This document shows, piece by piece, positions 34,436 to 44,179 of a stretch of DNA of 64,000 nt. Below the pieces are notes generated by a model. It did not search any database and had not been told where the DNA came from. It saw only the letters and a list, made by a program, of their open reading frames with translations. The stretch's first letter is position 1. The number at the start of each line of letters is the position of its first letter. The position numbers were made by a program, and so were the translations under genes. Source of the DNA: Microbacterium sp. p3-SID336 (GTDB lineage: Bacteria > Actinomycetota > Actinomycetes > Actinomycetales > Microbacteriaceae); the NCBI RefSeq assembly GCF_025143365.1, contig NZ_JALXPE010000013.1, positions 1-64,000 on the forward strand, in the 5' to 3' direction.

Positions 34436-35049
34436 CCAGCCCCGCATCCCCCGCGCGCACCGCGAGCCGCGTCCGCAGCACGTCGGAGTCCACGGTCGAA
34501 CTGGAACTCAACCTCGACGGCACCGGGGCGAGCCGCATCGACACGTCCGTGCCGTTCTTCGATCACATGCTCACGGCCTTCGCGAAGCACTCGCTGACGG
34601 ATCTGACGGTGCGGGCCTCCGGCGACACGCACATCGACGCGCACCACACCGTGGAAGACGTCTCGATCGTGCTCGGACAGGCGATCCTCGAGGCGCTCGG
34701 CGACAAGTCCGGCATCGCCCGCTACGGCGACGCGCTCGTGCCCCTCGACGAGGCTCTCGCGCAGGCCGTCGTCGACATCTCCGGTCGGCCGTACCTGGTG
34801 CACCAGGGCGAGCCCGCCGGGTTCGAGCAGCACCTGATCGGCGGTCACTTCACGGGTTCGCTCGTCCGCCATTCCTTCGAGGCCATCGCGTTCAATGCTG
34901 CGCTCACCGTGCACGTCCGCGTGCTGGGCGGCCGCGACCCGCACCACATCGCCGAGGCGGAGTACAAGGCGTTCGCGCGCGCGTTCCGACAGGCCAAGGC
35001 GCTGGACCCGCTCGTGGACGGCATCCCCTCGACCAAGGGGGCCCTGTGA
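34432..35049 (+). CDS. hisB: Imidazoleglycerol-phosphate dehydratase
   Basis: 205 residues from ATG 34432. Monofunctional IGPD without the phosphatase domain found in enterobacterial HisB. The two metal-binding His-rich motifs are clear: [11 protein letters not shown] / [16 protein letters not shown] and [18 protein letters not shown] / [18 protein letters not shown]. It overlaps hisC and hisH by 4 nt each. Confidence 0.96.
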   Translation: MTSPASPARTASRVRSTSESTVELELNLDGTGASRIDTSVPFFDHMLTAFAKHSLTDLTVRASGDTHIDAHHTVEDVSIVLGQAILEALGDKSGIARYGDALVPLDEALAQAVVDISGRPYLVHQGEPAGFEQHLIGGHFTGSLVRHSFEAIAFNAALTVHVRVLGGRDPHHIAEAEYKAFARAFRQAKALDPLVDGIPSTKGAL

Positions 35050-35681
35050 GCAGCGCACCCCGCGTCGCCGTCTTCGACTACGAGTCCGGCAACGTGCACT
35101 CGGCGGTCAAGGCGCTCGTGGCTGCCGGAGCCGACGCCGTGCTCACGCGCGACCGCACCGAAGCACTCGAGGCCGACGGTTTCGTCGTGCCGGGAGTCGG
35201 CGCTTTCCAGGCCGTGCGCGATGCCCTGCACGCACACGGCGGCGACGAGATCATCGGCCGCCGGCTGGCAGGGGGCCGTCCGGTGCTGGGCATCTGCGTG
35301 GGCATGCAGGTCCTGTTCGAGCACGGCGTCGAGCGCGGACACGACACCGCGGGTCTCGGCGAATGGCCCGGAGCGGTCACCGAGCTCAATGCGCCCGTGC
35401 TCCCGCACATGGGATGGAACACGGTCGACCCCGGCGAAGACACCGTCCTGTTCCGCGGCATCGAGCAGGAGCGGTTCTACTTCGTGCATTCCTATGCCGC
35501 GCAGTCGTGGGAGCTCGACGTGATCCCGCCGTTCCCGCAGCCCGTGCTCACCTGGGCCACGTACGGCGACCCGTTCCTCGCGGCGGTGGAGAACGGTCCG
35601 CTGTCTGCGACCCAGTTCCACCCGGAGAAGTCCGGCGAGGCGGGCATCCAGCTGCTGCGCAACTGGGTCGGCAGCCTCTGA
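35046..35681 (+). CDS. hisH: Imidazole glycerol phosphate synthase, glutaminase subunit
   Basis: 211 residues from GTG 35046. Class I glutamine amidotransferase that feeds ammonia to HisF. The nucleophile elbow is [13 protein letters not shown], and the His/Glu partners are in [14 protein letters not shown]. hisF is not adjacent: the next gene on this strand is hisA, beyond a minus-strand ATPase gene. Confidence 0.95.
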   Translation: MSSAPRVAVFDYESGNVHSAVKALVAAGADAVLTRDRTEALEADGFVVPGVGAFQAVRDALHAHGGDEIIGRRLAGGRPVLGICVGMQVLFEHGVERGHDTAGLGEWPGAVTELNAPVLPHMGWNTVDPGEDTVLFRGIEQERFYFVHSYAAQSWELDVIPPFPQPVLTWATYGDPFLAAVENGPLSATQFHPEKSGEAGIQLLRNWVGSL

Positions 35682-35718
35682 CGTCGAGGGCAGGTCACTC
35701 CCGGCCGACGCTCGGCCG

Positions 35719-37560
35719 TCAGAGCCCCCGGGCGACGGCGGCGGCCGCGGACAGCCACGCGCGCTGCGTGCGCCTCGCGAGCGCTCCGTATTCCAGGTGC
35801 CCGTCGACCATCTCGTGGTCGAACGGGATCGCGATGACGTCCCGGGCGAGGGCGCGATACCCCGCGACGACCGTCTCCACCTCGGTGGGGGTGGCCTTCG
35901 GATCCGCCTGCGACACCACGACCACCGACTGCTCCGCGAGGCGGGCGGAGCGCTCGTCGCGCTCGTCCAGGGCTTCGAGCAGCAGCGCTCCCGCCTCCGC
36001 GTGGTCGGCTCTCGTGGTGGTCGCGACGACGAGCTGGTCGGCGTGGTCGATCATCCGCAGCCACATCGGGTCCGACTCGTCGTTGCCGGAGTCGATCAGG
36101 ATGAGTCGGTAGAACTTCGCGGCGACGGCGTGGATCGCGTCGACGTCCTGCGGGTGCAGACGGTTCTCGTGCGCGAGTCGGATCGGCTTCGATCGCAGCA
36201 CGTCGTACTTCTCCCGCGGCTGATGGTGCACGAAGTTCGCGAGATCCGCGGACTGCGCCTGCGGGCCGAGGAGGTGCCCTGTCGCCGGCAGCATCTCGAG
36301 GAGCGTGCGGTCGTGCACCCCGCTCTGCGTGCGCCAGCCGAGGGTGCCGCGAGTCTGGTTGTTGTCCCAGGCGAGCACGCCGGCGCCGCCGAACCGCGCG
36401 AACACCGCCGCGAGGAGGATCGTGGTGGGCGTCTTGCCCGCGCCGCCCTTGCCGTTCACGACGGCGATCGTGCGCGGCCCCGGCCAGTGCTGACTGACGG
36501 CGATCTCGTCGTCGCGGGCGGACTGCTCGTCGACGTCGGGGGCGAGTTTGAGGCCGAAGCGGTTGAGCGCGCCGCGGACGCCTTCCCGCGCGGGCTCCTC
36601 GCGTCGCTCCTCGACCAGGAACGACGGACGCCGAGCGCTCTCCCGCTGCTGGCGCCGGGAGCGGGTGGCCACCGTGTCACCGCCCGGCGGGCGTGGAGCT
36701 GCGGTGTCTGCGGTGTGCGCGGTGTGCGCGGTGGTCTGCGTCATGGCACGGAGGTCCTCGGCGCGTGCAGGGCCTGCATCGGGTGCGGGCGTCTGCGGGA
36801 TGGAGGGGAGGGGCTCGCCTCCCGCGGCGGGTGCCGGCACGGCGGCTGCCGAGAGCGCGGTCGCGTGCGCCGTGGAGGGCAGGTGCTCCGCACGTGCGGT
36901 GTCCGCGCCGCGTGCGGGCGCCTCCGGAGCGGCGGGTGCGGGCCCCTCCGGAGTGGCGGGTTCGTCATCGGGCGGCAGGGCCGCAGCGGCGGGAGCGGGC
37001 GCCACCGGAGCGGCGTGCGTCTGCGGGGTGGGGGACGGGTGCTCGGCGCCCACGGCGGCGTCTCGCGTCTCCGGTCGTGCGCTCGACGCGCGCGGCGCGG
37101 GAGACGGCTGTGCGGACATGGTTCGCAACTGCGCCGCGGCCGTGCCCGATCCCCGCATCCGTGACCCGGCGGTCGGCGGTGCGGCGGACGAGGCGACCGC
37201 CCTTGGTGTCGGGGCAGCAGCCCTGGGTCCGGGGGCGGCAGCCTTAGGCTCTGGCGCGGCGGCCTTGGGACCTGTGCCCGCAGCCGTGGGACCGGGAGCG
37301 GCGGCTCTGGGTCCCGGAGCAGCGGCCTTGGGTCCCGGAGCAGCCGCCTTGGGTCCCGGAGCAGCGGCCTTGGGCCCCGGAGCAGCGGCCTTGGGCCCCG
37401 GAGCAGCGGCCTTGGGCCCCGGCGCGGCGGCCTTGGGCGCGAAAGCGATTCTGGCTGGGAGCGGCGCCGTGGGCGGGTCGTCGGCGGTCGGCATCCCTGG
37501 ACGTGACTCGGGTGTGCCGTCCGCTGCGCTCGGGTCGCCGTCGTCTTCTCGCACTGACAT
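35719..37560 (-). CDS. ParA/MinD-like ATPase with long Pro/Ala-rich N-terminus
   Basis: 613 residues from ATG 37560. Residues 1-300 are disordered Pro/Ala/Gly/Thr sequence, including tandem seven-residue repeats. A SIMIBI ATPase follows: deviant Walker A VVNGKGGAGKTPTT (about 366), switch LAWDNNQTRGTLGW, and the Asp region RLILIDSGNDESDP. Such proteins (MinD/ParA-like) place chromosomes, secretion machines or polar structures; the specific target is unknown. It interrupts the his genes on the opposite strand. TAACAT 7 nt before the ATG suggests a leaderless mRNA. Confidence 0.8.
   Translation of the reverse strand: MSVREDDGDPSAADGTPESRPGMPTADDPPTAPLPARIAFAPKAAAPGPKAAAPGPKAAAPGPKAAAPGPKAAAPGPKAAAPGPRAAAPGPTAAGTGPKAAAPEPKAAAPGPRAAAPTPRAVASSAAPPTAGSRMRGSGTAAAQLRTMSAQPSPAPRASSARPETRDAAVGAEHPSPTPQTHAAPVAPAPAAAALPPDDEPATPEGPAPAAPEAPARGADTARAEHLPSTAHATALSAAAVPAPAAGGEPLPSIPQTPAPDAGPARAEDLRAMTQTTAHTAHTADTAAPRPPGGDTVATRSRRQQRESARRPSFLVEERREEPAREGVRGALNRFGLKLAPDVDEQSARDDEIAVSQHWPGPRTIAVVNGKGGAGKTPTTILLAAVFARFGGAGVLAWDNNQTRGTLGWRTQSGVHDRTLLEMLPATGHLLGPQAQSADLANFVHHQPREKYDVLRSKPIRLAHENRLHPQDVDAIHAVAAKFYRLILIDSGNDESDPMWLRMIDHADQLVVATTTRADHAEAGALLLEALDERDERSARLAEQSVVVVSQADPKATPTEVETVVAGYRALARDVIAIPFDHEMVDGHLEYGALARRTQRAWLSAAAAVARGL
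37192..37440 (-). repeat. 21-bp tandem repeats in the ParA-like gene
   Basis: About twelve copies of a 21-bp unit (+ strand GGAGCAGCGGCCTTGGGTCC and variants) encode heptads of the form PGPKAAA. Five central copies are identical at the protein level; the outer ones diverge (PGPTAAG, PEPKAAA, PTPRAVA). Every change of one unit keeps the frame, so the disordered tail can vary in length. Confidence 0.9.
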
Positions 37561-37567
37561 CTCTAAA

Positions 37568-37573
37568 ATGTTA
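37568..37573 (-). promoter_or_regulatory. Probable -10 of the ParA-like gene
   Basis: On the minus strand TAACAT ends 7 nt before ATG 37560, predicting transcription from the start codon itself. It is an AT-rich patch in an otherwise GC-rich region. Confidence 0.45.
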
Positions 37574-37640
37574 CATGAGGGAATATCGCATCGCCTCTGG
37601 TTCGATCACACGCCCCGATCGTCACGGTGACTGCGTGCAT

Positions 37641-37670
37641 TTGGGTGGGCGTCGGCCACCGCGGTAGCCT
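37641..37670 (+). promoter_or_regulatory. Probable promoter of hisA
   Basis: TTGGGT (37641-37646) and TAGCCT (37665-37670) are 18 nt apart and precede ATG 37720, giving a leader of about 43 nt with AAGGA just before the start. Confidence 0.4.
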
Positions 37671-37719
37671 CGTGTGTCGTGCCCGCTCGGGCCGTCGACC
37701 CACCCGATCCAAGGACCCC

Positions 37720-38466
37720 ATGAACGACTTCGCGCAGTCTCCTTCGCTCACGCTCCTCCCCGCGGTCGATGTCGCCGGCGGCAAGGCGGTCCGCCTGACC
37801 CAGGGAGAGGCGGGCACCGAGACGAGCTACGGCGATCCGCTCGACGCCGCGGGGGAGTGGGTCGCACAGGGCGCGTCCTGGATCCACCTCGTCGACCTCG
37901 ACGCGGCGTTCGGGCGCGGCAGCAACGCGGCCATCCTGCGCAAGGTCATCAAGCAGTTCCGCTCCGTGAACGTGGAGCTCTCCGGCGGCATCCGCGACGA
38001 CGCCAGCCTGGAGGCGGCGCTGGAGAGCGGTGCCGCCCGCATCAACCTGGGCACGGCGGCGCTCGAGAACCCCGAATGGGCGGCGGACGTGATCAGCCGC
38101 TTCGGCGAGGCGATCGCCGTCGGCCTCGACGTGCGCGGCACGACCCTCGCCGCGCGCGGCTGGACCAAGGAGGGCGGCGACCTCTGGGAGGTCCTGGACC
38201 GCCTGGAGGACGCGGGCTGCAGCCGCTACGTCGTGACCGACGTCACCAAGGACGGCACGCTGCGCGGCCCGAACCTGGAGCTGCTGCGCGAGGTCACGGC
38301 GCGCACACCGAAGCCGGTCGTCGCGTCCGGCGGCATCTCGAGCCTCGACGACATCGCCGCACTGCGCGAGCTCGTGCCCCTCGGCGTCGAGGGCGCGATC
38401 GTCGGCAAGGCCCTGTACGCCGGCGCCTTCACGCTGGCTGAGGCGCTGGATGTCGCCGGAGACTGA
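37720..38466 (+). CDS. hisA: Phosphoribosyl isomerase HisA/PriA
   Basis: 248 residues from ATG 37720 (AAGGACCCC upstream). A (beta-alpha)8 isomerase of histidine synthesis with the two catalytic aspartates in [15 protein letters not shown] and [16 protein letters not shown]. In actinobacteria this enzyme (PriA) often also performs the TrpF step of tryptophan synthesis; whether this one does cannot be read directly. The 3' end overlaps the SseB-like gene by 17 nt. Confidence 0.93.
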   Translation: MNDFAQSPSLTLLPAVDVAGGKAVRLTQGEAGTETSYGDPLDAAGEWVAQGASWIHLVDLDAAFGRGSNAAILRKVIKQFRSVNVELSGGIRDDASLEAALESGAARINLGTAALENPEWAADVISRFGEAIAVGLDVRGTTLAARGWTKEGGDLWEVLDRLEDAGCSRYVVTDVTKDGTLRGPNLELLREVTARTPKPVVASGGISSLDDIAALRELVPLGVEGAIVGKALYAGAFTLAEALDVAGD

Positions 38467-39247
38467 GCCGCACGCCTGCGGGCCGGAGTCGCACAGCCAC
38501 GGCGACTCCGCCGGTGTGCCGTGGGAAGGGCGCAGCTTCGAGGCGAACCCGCATGCGGCGGACGACGGCTCGGCGGACCCCGCTCTGCTCGCGGCGCTGC
38601 AGCGATTCCGCGCAGGGGAGGGCGACCAGGTCGCCGTCGTCGACGCCTTCCGCTCCGCTCGAGTGCTCATCCCGCTGATCGCGGAGAAGGGTGAGGAGGG
38701 CGTGGCGCCGAACGGCCTCGCGGTCGACAAGACGCAGGAGCTGTCGATCGTGACGGTGGCGGCTCCGGACGGCCGACGGGTGCAGCCCGTCTTCTCGTCC
38801 GTCGACGCCATGCAGCGCTGGGACCGCACCGCGCGGCCCATCCCGGTCCCCGCCCTCCGCGCCGCGCTCGCCGCCTCGGCGGAGGACACCGACCTCATCG
38901 TGCTCGACCCCACGTCGGAGACCGAGTTCGTGATCCGTCGGCCGGCGGTGTGGGCCATTGCGCAGGAGCAGCCGTGGGAGCCGAGCTTCCTCTCTCCCGA
39001 GGTGTTCTCGGCGCTGCAGGACAGCATCGCCCACGAGCTCGCGGTGATCGACGTGGCCGTCGCCGCAGGCGATCCGGACGCGCGGCTGCGGGGGCCGGAG
39101 CTGATCGTGGTCCTCGAGCTGGTGGACGGGCTGGAGCGCGAGGTGCTCGACGCCGTGCTGGCGCGTCTGGCTCAGCGCTGGGCGGCCGACGACCGCATCG
39201 CGGTGCTCGCCGACTCCCTCACGGTGAAGCTGCGGCGCAGCCGCTGA
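38450..39247 (+). CDS. SseB-family protein
   Basis: 265 residues from ATG 38450, overlapping hisA by 17 nt. The central part ([60 protein letters not shown]) is the SseB N-terminal domain. The leader is His/Gly-rich. Function is unclear in non-pathogens; in actinobacteria it regularly follows hisA. Its stop is 3 nt from the convergent DUF1844 gene. Confidence 0.85.
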   Translation: MSPETEPHACGPESHSHGDSAGVPWEGRSFEANPHAADDGSADPALLAALQRFRAGEGDQVAVVDAFRSARVLIPLIAEKGEEGVAPNGLAVDKTQELSIVTVAAPDGRRVQPVFSSVDAMQRWDRTARPIPVPALRAALAASAEDTDLIVLDPTSETEFVIRRPAVWAIAQEQPWEPSFLSPEVFSALQDSIAHELAVIDVAVAAGDPDARLRGPELIVVLELVDGLEREVLDAVLARLAQRWAADDRIAVLADSLTVKLRRSR

Positions 39248-39250
39248 CGC

Positions 39251-39649
39251 TCAGGTGACCGGTCCGGTCCACTTCTCGCCCGGGCCCTTGCCGATCGGGT
39301 CGGGGATGGTCGAGGCCTCCCGGAACGCCAGCTGCAGCGAGCGGAGGCCGTCGCGCAGCGACCGGGCGTGCATGTCGCTGATCTCCGGCGCGCCCGCCGT
39401 GATGAGGCCGGCGAGGGCGTTGATGAGCTTGCGTGCCTCGTCGAGGTCGAGCTGGGCCGCGGCGTCGGGGTCGTCGGCGAGCCCGAGCTTGACGGCGGCG
39501 GCGCTCATGAGGTGCACGGCTGCGGTGGTGATCACCTCGACGGCGGGAACATCGGCGATGTCGCGGACGGCCGATGACGCCGCCTCCTCCTGTCGTGCCC
39601 AGCGCTCTTCGCGCTCGCGTGCCGCCTCGTCGGGTGCCTGGTTCGTCAC
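39251..39649 (-). CDS. DUF1844 protein
   Basis: 132 residues from GTG 39649, with CAAGGCGAA upstream. A helical DUF1844 domain occupies the middle (VEVITTAAVHLMSAAAVKLG and DLDEARKLINALAGLITAG), with a charged N-terminus and a Lys/Trp-containing tail. Function unknown. It is divergent from infC, a neighbourhood often conserved in actinobacteria, and convergent with the SseB-like gene. Confidence 0.85.
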   Translation of the reverse strand: MTNQAPDEAAREREERWARQEEAASSAVRDIADVPAVEVITTAAVHLMSAAAVKLGLADDPDAAAQLDLDEARKLINALAGLITAGAPEISDMHARSLRDGLRSLQLAFREASTIPDPIGKGPGEKWTGPVT

Positions 39650-39666
39650 TTCGCCTTGCCTTCTGT

Positions 39667-39905
39667 TAGACTTTGGCGGGCTCCGGAGCGTCATGCTCTG
39701 GAACGAAAGAGGATTCACTTCCCACCCGCGCTTGCCGTTCCAGGCTACCGGGTCTTGCACTCCGCTGGCTCCGCTCTCACGAGGGGGCCGGTAGACAGGG
39801 TGTGGAGCCGGCGTCTGAGTGCCGGTGGGTGGGGGACGACTCCGATTTCGCCCGGGATGCAGACAGCATCGCGGTGGCCGAATCACATCGTCTAAGGAGC
39901 TCCGC
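39667..39905 (+). promoter_or_regulatory. infC promoter and structured 5' leader
   Basis: TAGACT at 39667-39672 is a probable -10, giving a leader of about 230 nt before the infC start. It can form a hairpin TCCGGAGC / GCTCTGGA at about 39680-39701 and a long-range pair CTACCGG (39745-39751) with CCGGTAG (39788-39794). Long autoregulatory leaders are usual for infC-rpmI-rplT operons; the mechanism here is not evident. Confidence 0.4.
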
Positions 39906-40520
<615 letters not shown>

Positions 40521-40593
40521 TCCCCGCCCCCAGAACTCCCGCACCGCGGGCCCACCCCGTCGCCTGACAAGGCGCCATACGAAGGAAGAGAAG

Positions 40594-40788
40594 ATGCCGA
40601 AGCAGAAGACCCACTCGGGTGCTAAGAAGCGCTTCAAGATCACCGGCAGCGGAAAGCTGAAGAAGCAGCAGGCGAACATGCGTCACAACCTCGAGCACAA
40701 GTCGAGCCGTCGCACCCGCCGCCTCAACCAGGACCAGGTGCTGTCCAAGGCAGACACCAAGGTCGCGAACAAGCTTCTCGGCCGCTGA
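40594..40788 (+). CDS. rpmI: 50S ribosomal protein L35
   Basis: 64 residues from ATG 40594, with GAAGGAAGAG upstream. Small basic ribosomal protein ([20 protein letters not shown], then [16 protein letters not shown]). Between infC and rplT, the universal order. Confidence 0.97.
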   Translation: MPKQKTHSGAKKRFKITGSGKLKKQQANMRHNLEHKSSRRTRRLNQDQVLSKADTKVANKLLGR

Positions 40789-40819
40789 CGCGCCGAACGC
40801 ACGATAGGAACACAGGAAA

Positions 40820-41206
40820 ATGGCAAGAGTCAAGCGGGCGGTCAACGCCCACAAGAAGCGTCGGGTCATCCTCGAGCGCGCCTCCGGCTACCGCGGTCAG
40901 CGTTCGCGCCTCTACCGGAAGGCCAAGGAGCAGGTCATCCACTCCCTGGTCTACTCGTACCGGGACCGTCGCAAGCGCAAGGGCGACTTCCGTCGTCTGT
41001 GGATCCAGCGCATCAACGCCGCTGCCCGTCAGAACGGCATGACGTACAACCGCTTCATCCAGGGTCTCAACCTGGCCGGTGTCACGGTCGACCGTCGCAT
41101 GCTGGCCGACCTCGCGGTCAACGACGCGGCCACGTTCACGACGCTCGTCGAGACGGCGAAGAAGGCTCTGCCCTCCGACGTCAACGCGCCGAAGTCGGCT
41201 GCGTAA
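40820..41206 (+). CDS. rplT: 50S ribosomal protein L20
   Basis: 128 residues from ATG 40820. Basic N-terminal arm and globular C-terminus are typical ([38 protein letters not shown]). L20 binds 23S rRNA early in assembly and represses this operon in some bacteria. Last gene of infC-rpmI-rplT, followed by a terminator. Confidence 0.97.
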   Translation: MARVKRAVNAHKKRRVILERASGYRGQRSRLYRKAKEQVIHSLVYSYRDRRKRKGDFRRLWIQRINAAARQNGMTYNRFIQGLNLAGVTVDRRMLADLAVNDAATFTTLVETAKKALPSDVNAPKSAA

Positions 41207-41219
41207 GCATCTCGCTCAG

Positions 41220-41251
41220 AACGGGCGCTCTCCTTCGGGAGGGCGCCCGTT
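41220..41251 (+). terminator. Intrinsic terminator after rplT
   Basis: 14-bp stem AACGGGCGCTCTCC / GGAGGGCGCCCGTT (one G-T pair) with a TTCG tetraloop, 14 nt after the rplT stop. Confidence 0.8.
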
Positions 41252-41278
41252 CCGCGTTGTCGGGGCTCGCGCTGACCC

Positions 41279-41284
41279 TAGACT
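41279..41284 (+). promoter_or_regulatory. Probable -10 of the rRNA methyltransferase gene
   Basis: TAGACT ends 6 nt before GTG 41291, the spacing expected if transcription starts at the G of the start codon. This decides between GTG 41285 and GTG 41291. Confidence 0.5.
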
Positions 41285-41290
41285 GTGATC

Positions 41291-42103
41291 GTGCTGGAGA
41301 ACCCCCGTTCCCCCCGAGTCCGTGCCGTCGCCAAGCTGACCAAGCGCAGTGCGCGCACCGAGACCGGGCTGTTCCTGCTGGAAGGTCCGCAGTCCGTCCG
41401 CGAGGCGCTGACGTACCGTCCTGAGGCGATCGTCGAACTGTTCGCGACCCCCACCGGCTGGGAGAAGCACCCGGACATCCGTGCCAGGGCCACAGACGCC
41501 GACATCGAAGTCGAGTACGTGACCGAGTACGTGCTCAACGCGATGGCCGACACCGTGACACCCCAGGGGCTGGTCGCGGTCGTGCGGCAGACGCCCACCT
41601 CGGTGCGCGAGATCTTCGAGGCGTCGCCGCGCCTGATCGCGATCTGCGAGGAGGTGCGCGACCCCGGCAACCTCGGCACGATCATCCGAGCGGCGGATGC
41701 AGCCGGCGCCGACGCCGTCGTGCTCACCGGTCGCACGGTCGACCCCTACAACCCGAAGGTGGTGCGCGCGACCACAGGGTCGCTGTTCCACCTGCCCGTG
41801 TCGGTCGGGGGCGACCTCGGCGACGTCGTCGAGCGCGCGCACGCGGCCGGGCTGCGCATTCTCGCCGCCGATGTAAAGGGCGACGACCTGCTGGCGGCCC
41901 GCGCGGAAGGTGTCCTCGCGGAGCCGACGGGGTGGCTGTTCGGCAACGAGGCGCGCGGACTGGAGGACGAGTCCCTCGAGCTCGCGGATCGCGTTCTCCG
42001 ACTGCCGATCTTCGGACGGGCCGAGTCGTTGAACCTGGCGACGGCGGCGAGCGTCTGCCTGTACGAGAGCGCGTTCGCGCAGCGCGCGGCTCCGGCCGGC
42101 TGA
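41291..42103 (+). CDS. TrmH/SpoU-family RNA methyltransferase
   Basis: 270 residues from GTG 41291 (MLENPRSPRVRAVAKLTKRS), chosen on the leaderless promoter; GTG 41285 is two codons upstream. An N-terminal substrate-binding domain precedes the knotted SPOUT catalytic domain with motif 1 DPGNLGTIIRAADAAGADAV, motif 2 GWLFGNEARGL and motif 3 FGRAESLNLATAASVCLYE. It methylates a ribose in rRNA or tRNA; the target is not evident. It sits between rplT and a two-component operon, and in many actinobacteria a TrmH-like gene separates rplT from pheS. Confidence 0.9.
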   Translation: MLENPRSPRVRAVAKLTKRSARTETGLFLLEGPQSVREALTYRPEAIVELFATPTGWEKHPDIRARATDADIEVEYVTEYVLNAMADTVTPQGLVAVVRQTPTSVREIFEASPRLIAICEEVRDPGNLGTIIRAADAAGADAVVLTGRTVDPYNPKVVRATTGSLFHLPVSVGGDLGDVVERAHAAGLRILAADVKGDDLLAARAEGVLAEPTGWLFGNEARGLEDESLELADRVLRLPIFGRAESLNLATAASVCLYESAFAQRAAPAG

Positions 42104-42127
42104 ACGGATGAGGTGGGGCGCGGGGCG

Positions 42128-42799
42128 ATGAGGGTTCTGATCGTCGAGGACGACGAGCGGGTGGCAGCGGCGTTGGAGGCGTTCCTCGCGCGCTCCGGGT
42201 ATGCGAGCGTGCGCGCGGCGGACGGTGCCGCGGCGCTCGAGCTGGTCGATGCCGATACGGAGGTGGTGCTGCTCGATCTCGGACTGCCCGACGTGGACGG
42301 GATCGACCTGTGCCGCCGCATCCGCGGTCGCTCGGACGTGCCCATCGTGATCGTGACGGCGCGCAACCAGGTCGCGGAGCGCATCAAGGGCCTGCGCGCC
42401 GGAGCCGACGACTTCGTGGTGAAGCCCTACGACGTGCACGAGCTGCTGGCGCGCATCGAAGCGGTGACCCGCCGGTCACGCCCGCTTCGCGTGGAGCCGG
42501 ACACCCGCGTGCTGCTGCATGACGGACAGCTGCAGATCGACCTGGTGGCGCGGGAGGTGCACGTCGGCGGGAGCCCGGTTGACCTCACGCGCAAGGAGTT
42601 CGACATCGTCGCGGTGCTGGCGCGCTACCCCGGCGTGGCCGTGCCCAAGGAGCGGCTGATCCGGGAGGTCTGGAACACCGACTGGCGCGGCTTCGGGCAT
42701 TCGCTCGAGGTGCACGTGGCGGCGATCCGCCGGAAGGCGGGGGACCGACGGTTCATCGAGACCGTGCGCGGTGTCGGCTATCGCCTCGCGGAGGCCTGA
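42128..42799 (+). CDS. OmpR-family response regulator
   Basis: 223 residues from ATG 42128 (the frame is open five codons further to GTG 42113). Receiver domain with the acidic pocket E7/D8/D9, phosphoacceptor D50 (VVLLDLGLPDVDG) and the conserved Lys of FVVKPYD. The C-terminal winged helix shows LTRKEFDIVAVLARYPGVAV and RRKAGDRRFIETVRGVGYRL. The histidine-kinase gene follows after 3 nt. Regulated genes are unknown; direct repeats near 45152 are a candidate site. Confidence 0.92.
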   Translation: MRVLIVEDDERVAAALEAFLARSGYASVRAADGAAALELVDADTEVVLLDLGLPDVDGIDLCRRIRGRSDVPIVIVTARNQVAERIKGLRAGADDFVVKPYDVHELLARIEAVTRRSRPLRVEPDTRVLLHDGQLQIDLVAREVHVGGSPVDLTRKEFDIVAVLARYPGVAVPKERLIREVWNTDWRGFGHSLEVHVAAIRRKAGDRRFIETVRGVGYRLAEA

Positions 42800-42802
42800 G
42801 CC

Positions 42803-44179
42803 GTGCGGCGTCGCCTCATCGTCGTGTTCCTGGTGCCGCTGATCGCCGTGCTCGTCTCCCTCGGCGGTGTCGCAGGGTGGAGTGCCGCGCGCAGCATCCA
42901 GCAGGCCTTCTACGCCGAGCAGCTGGGCGACCTCGGGTATTTCGCTTCCAGCGCCCGCCAGGCGCTGCGTGCGGGTACTCCCGCCGTGATCGACGCCGAG
43001 GTCAGACGGTTCCAGGAGGTGTACGGCATCGAGGTGACCGTGTTCGATCTCGCGGGCAGCGCGTGGGCCGCGGGCGACCACGGCGATGCGGTGCTCAGCG
43101 AGGAGGATGCGGAGCGGGTGCGCCTCGCGCTCTCGGGGCGTCGTGCCGAGCAGCCGATCGCCGCGATGCCGTGGGCGGTGCCGGATGGCGCCCTCGCGGA
43201 ACCCGTGTTCGACGACGGAGACGTGATCGGGGCGGTGCTGGTCGCGGGTGACGTCGAGGTCCCGCGCGGAGCCATCCTGCGGCAGACGCTGCTCCTGGGT
43301 ATGGTCGTGATCGTGCTGAGCGCCCTGGGCGTGCTGCTGATGGCAGGGCTCGCCCGCTGGGTGCTCTCGCCCGTGCGCCGACTCGACCGAGCCATGACGG
43401 CGATCGAGCGCGGGGAGATGGACGCGCGGGTCGCCGAGGGGACGGGGCCGCCGGAGCTGCGCAGCATGGCGCGCGCCTTCAACGGCATGGCCGACGAGAT
43501 CGAGCGCGTGATGACGCGTCAGCAGGAGTTCGCGCTGAATGCGTCGCACGAGCTCAGGAACCCGCTGAACGCACTGCTCCTGCGGGTCGAGCACCTGGCG
43601 ACGGGTCTCGGGCCCGAGTGGGACCCGGACGTGGAGGAGACGCGGGAGGAAGGGCGTCGGATGACGCGCATCCTGGAGACGCTGCTCGGCCTCGCCAGAG
43701 GAGGGCGCACGGACTCGACCATGTCGGCGGTGGATCTGGCCGCGGTGGCGGCGCGACGGGTCGAGGCGTGGCGGGAGGTGGCGGAGCACCGCGGCATCGC
43801 GCTGGTGCGGGTCGGCGCGTCCTCGGTGATGACCGTGACCGACCGCACGATCGTGGAGAGCGCGCTGGACGCCGCGATCGACAATGCCGTGAAGTACTCC
43901 CCGGGACGGACGAGCATCGAGATCGGCGCGCAGCGGAACGGCGACGAGTGCCGGCTGACGGTCCGCGATCACGGGCCCGGTCTCACGCACGAGGAGGTCG
44001 CCTCGGCGACCGACCGCTTCTGGCGCAGCCCGGACAGCGGCGATCAGCCGGGCACCGGCCTGGGGCTCGCCATCGCGACCGACCTCCTCGCGACGGTCGG
44101 CGGCGAGCTGCGGGTGAGCGCCGCGGAGGGCGGCGGGCTGCTGGTCGCCCTCGTGCTTCCGGCGGAGGGGGCGTCATGA
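42803..44179 (+). CDS. Sensor histidine kinase
   Basis: 458 residues from GTG 42803. Two membrane helices (about 6-32 and 161-183) enclose an extracytoplasmic sensor domain of about 130 residues. A HAMP segment follows (LSPVRRLDRAMTAIERGEMD), then the H-box with His249 (NASHELRNPLNALLL) and an ATPase domain (DAAIDNAVKYSPG, DHGPGLTHEE, GTGLGLAIATDLL). The 3' end overlaps the TAXI lipoprotein gene by 4 nt, suggesting that kinase and lipoprotein work together. Confidence 0.92.
   Translation: MRRRLIVVFLVPLIAVLVSLGGVAGWSAARSIQQAFYAEQLGDLGYFASSARQALRAGTPAVIDAEVRRFQEVYGIEVTVFDLAGSAWAAGDHGDAVLSEEDAERVRLALSGRRAEQPIAAMPWAVPDGALAEPVFDDGDVIGAVLVAGDVEVPRGAILRQTLLLGMVVIVLSALGVLLMAGLARWVLSPVRRLDRAMTAIERGEMDARVAEGTGPPELRSMARAFNGMADEIERVMTRQQEFALNASHELRNPLNALLLRVEHLATGLGPEWDPDVEETREEGRRMTRILETLLGLARGGRTDSTMSAVDLAAVAARRVEAWREVAEHRGIALVRVGASSVMTVTDRTIVESALDAAIDNAVKYSPGRTSIEIGAQRNGDECRLTVRDHGPGLTHEEVASATDRFWRSPDSGDQPGTGLGLAIATDLLATVGGELRVSAAEGGGLLVALVLPAEGAS

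Noticed and set aside
35702..35718. Small hairpin between hisH and the ParA-like gene as a terminator
   Set aside because: The 7-bp stem CGGCCGA / TCGGCCG has a 3-nt loop and no T-run; it is too weak to call.
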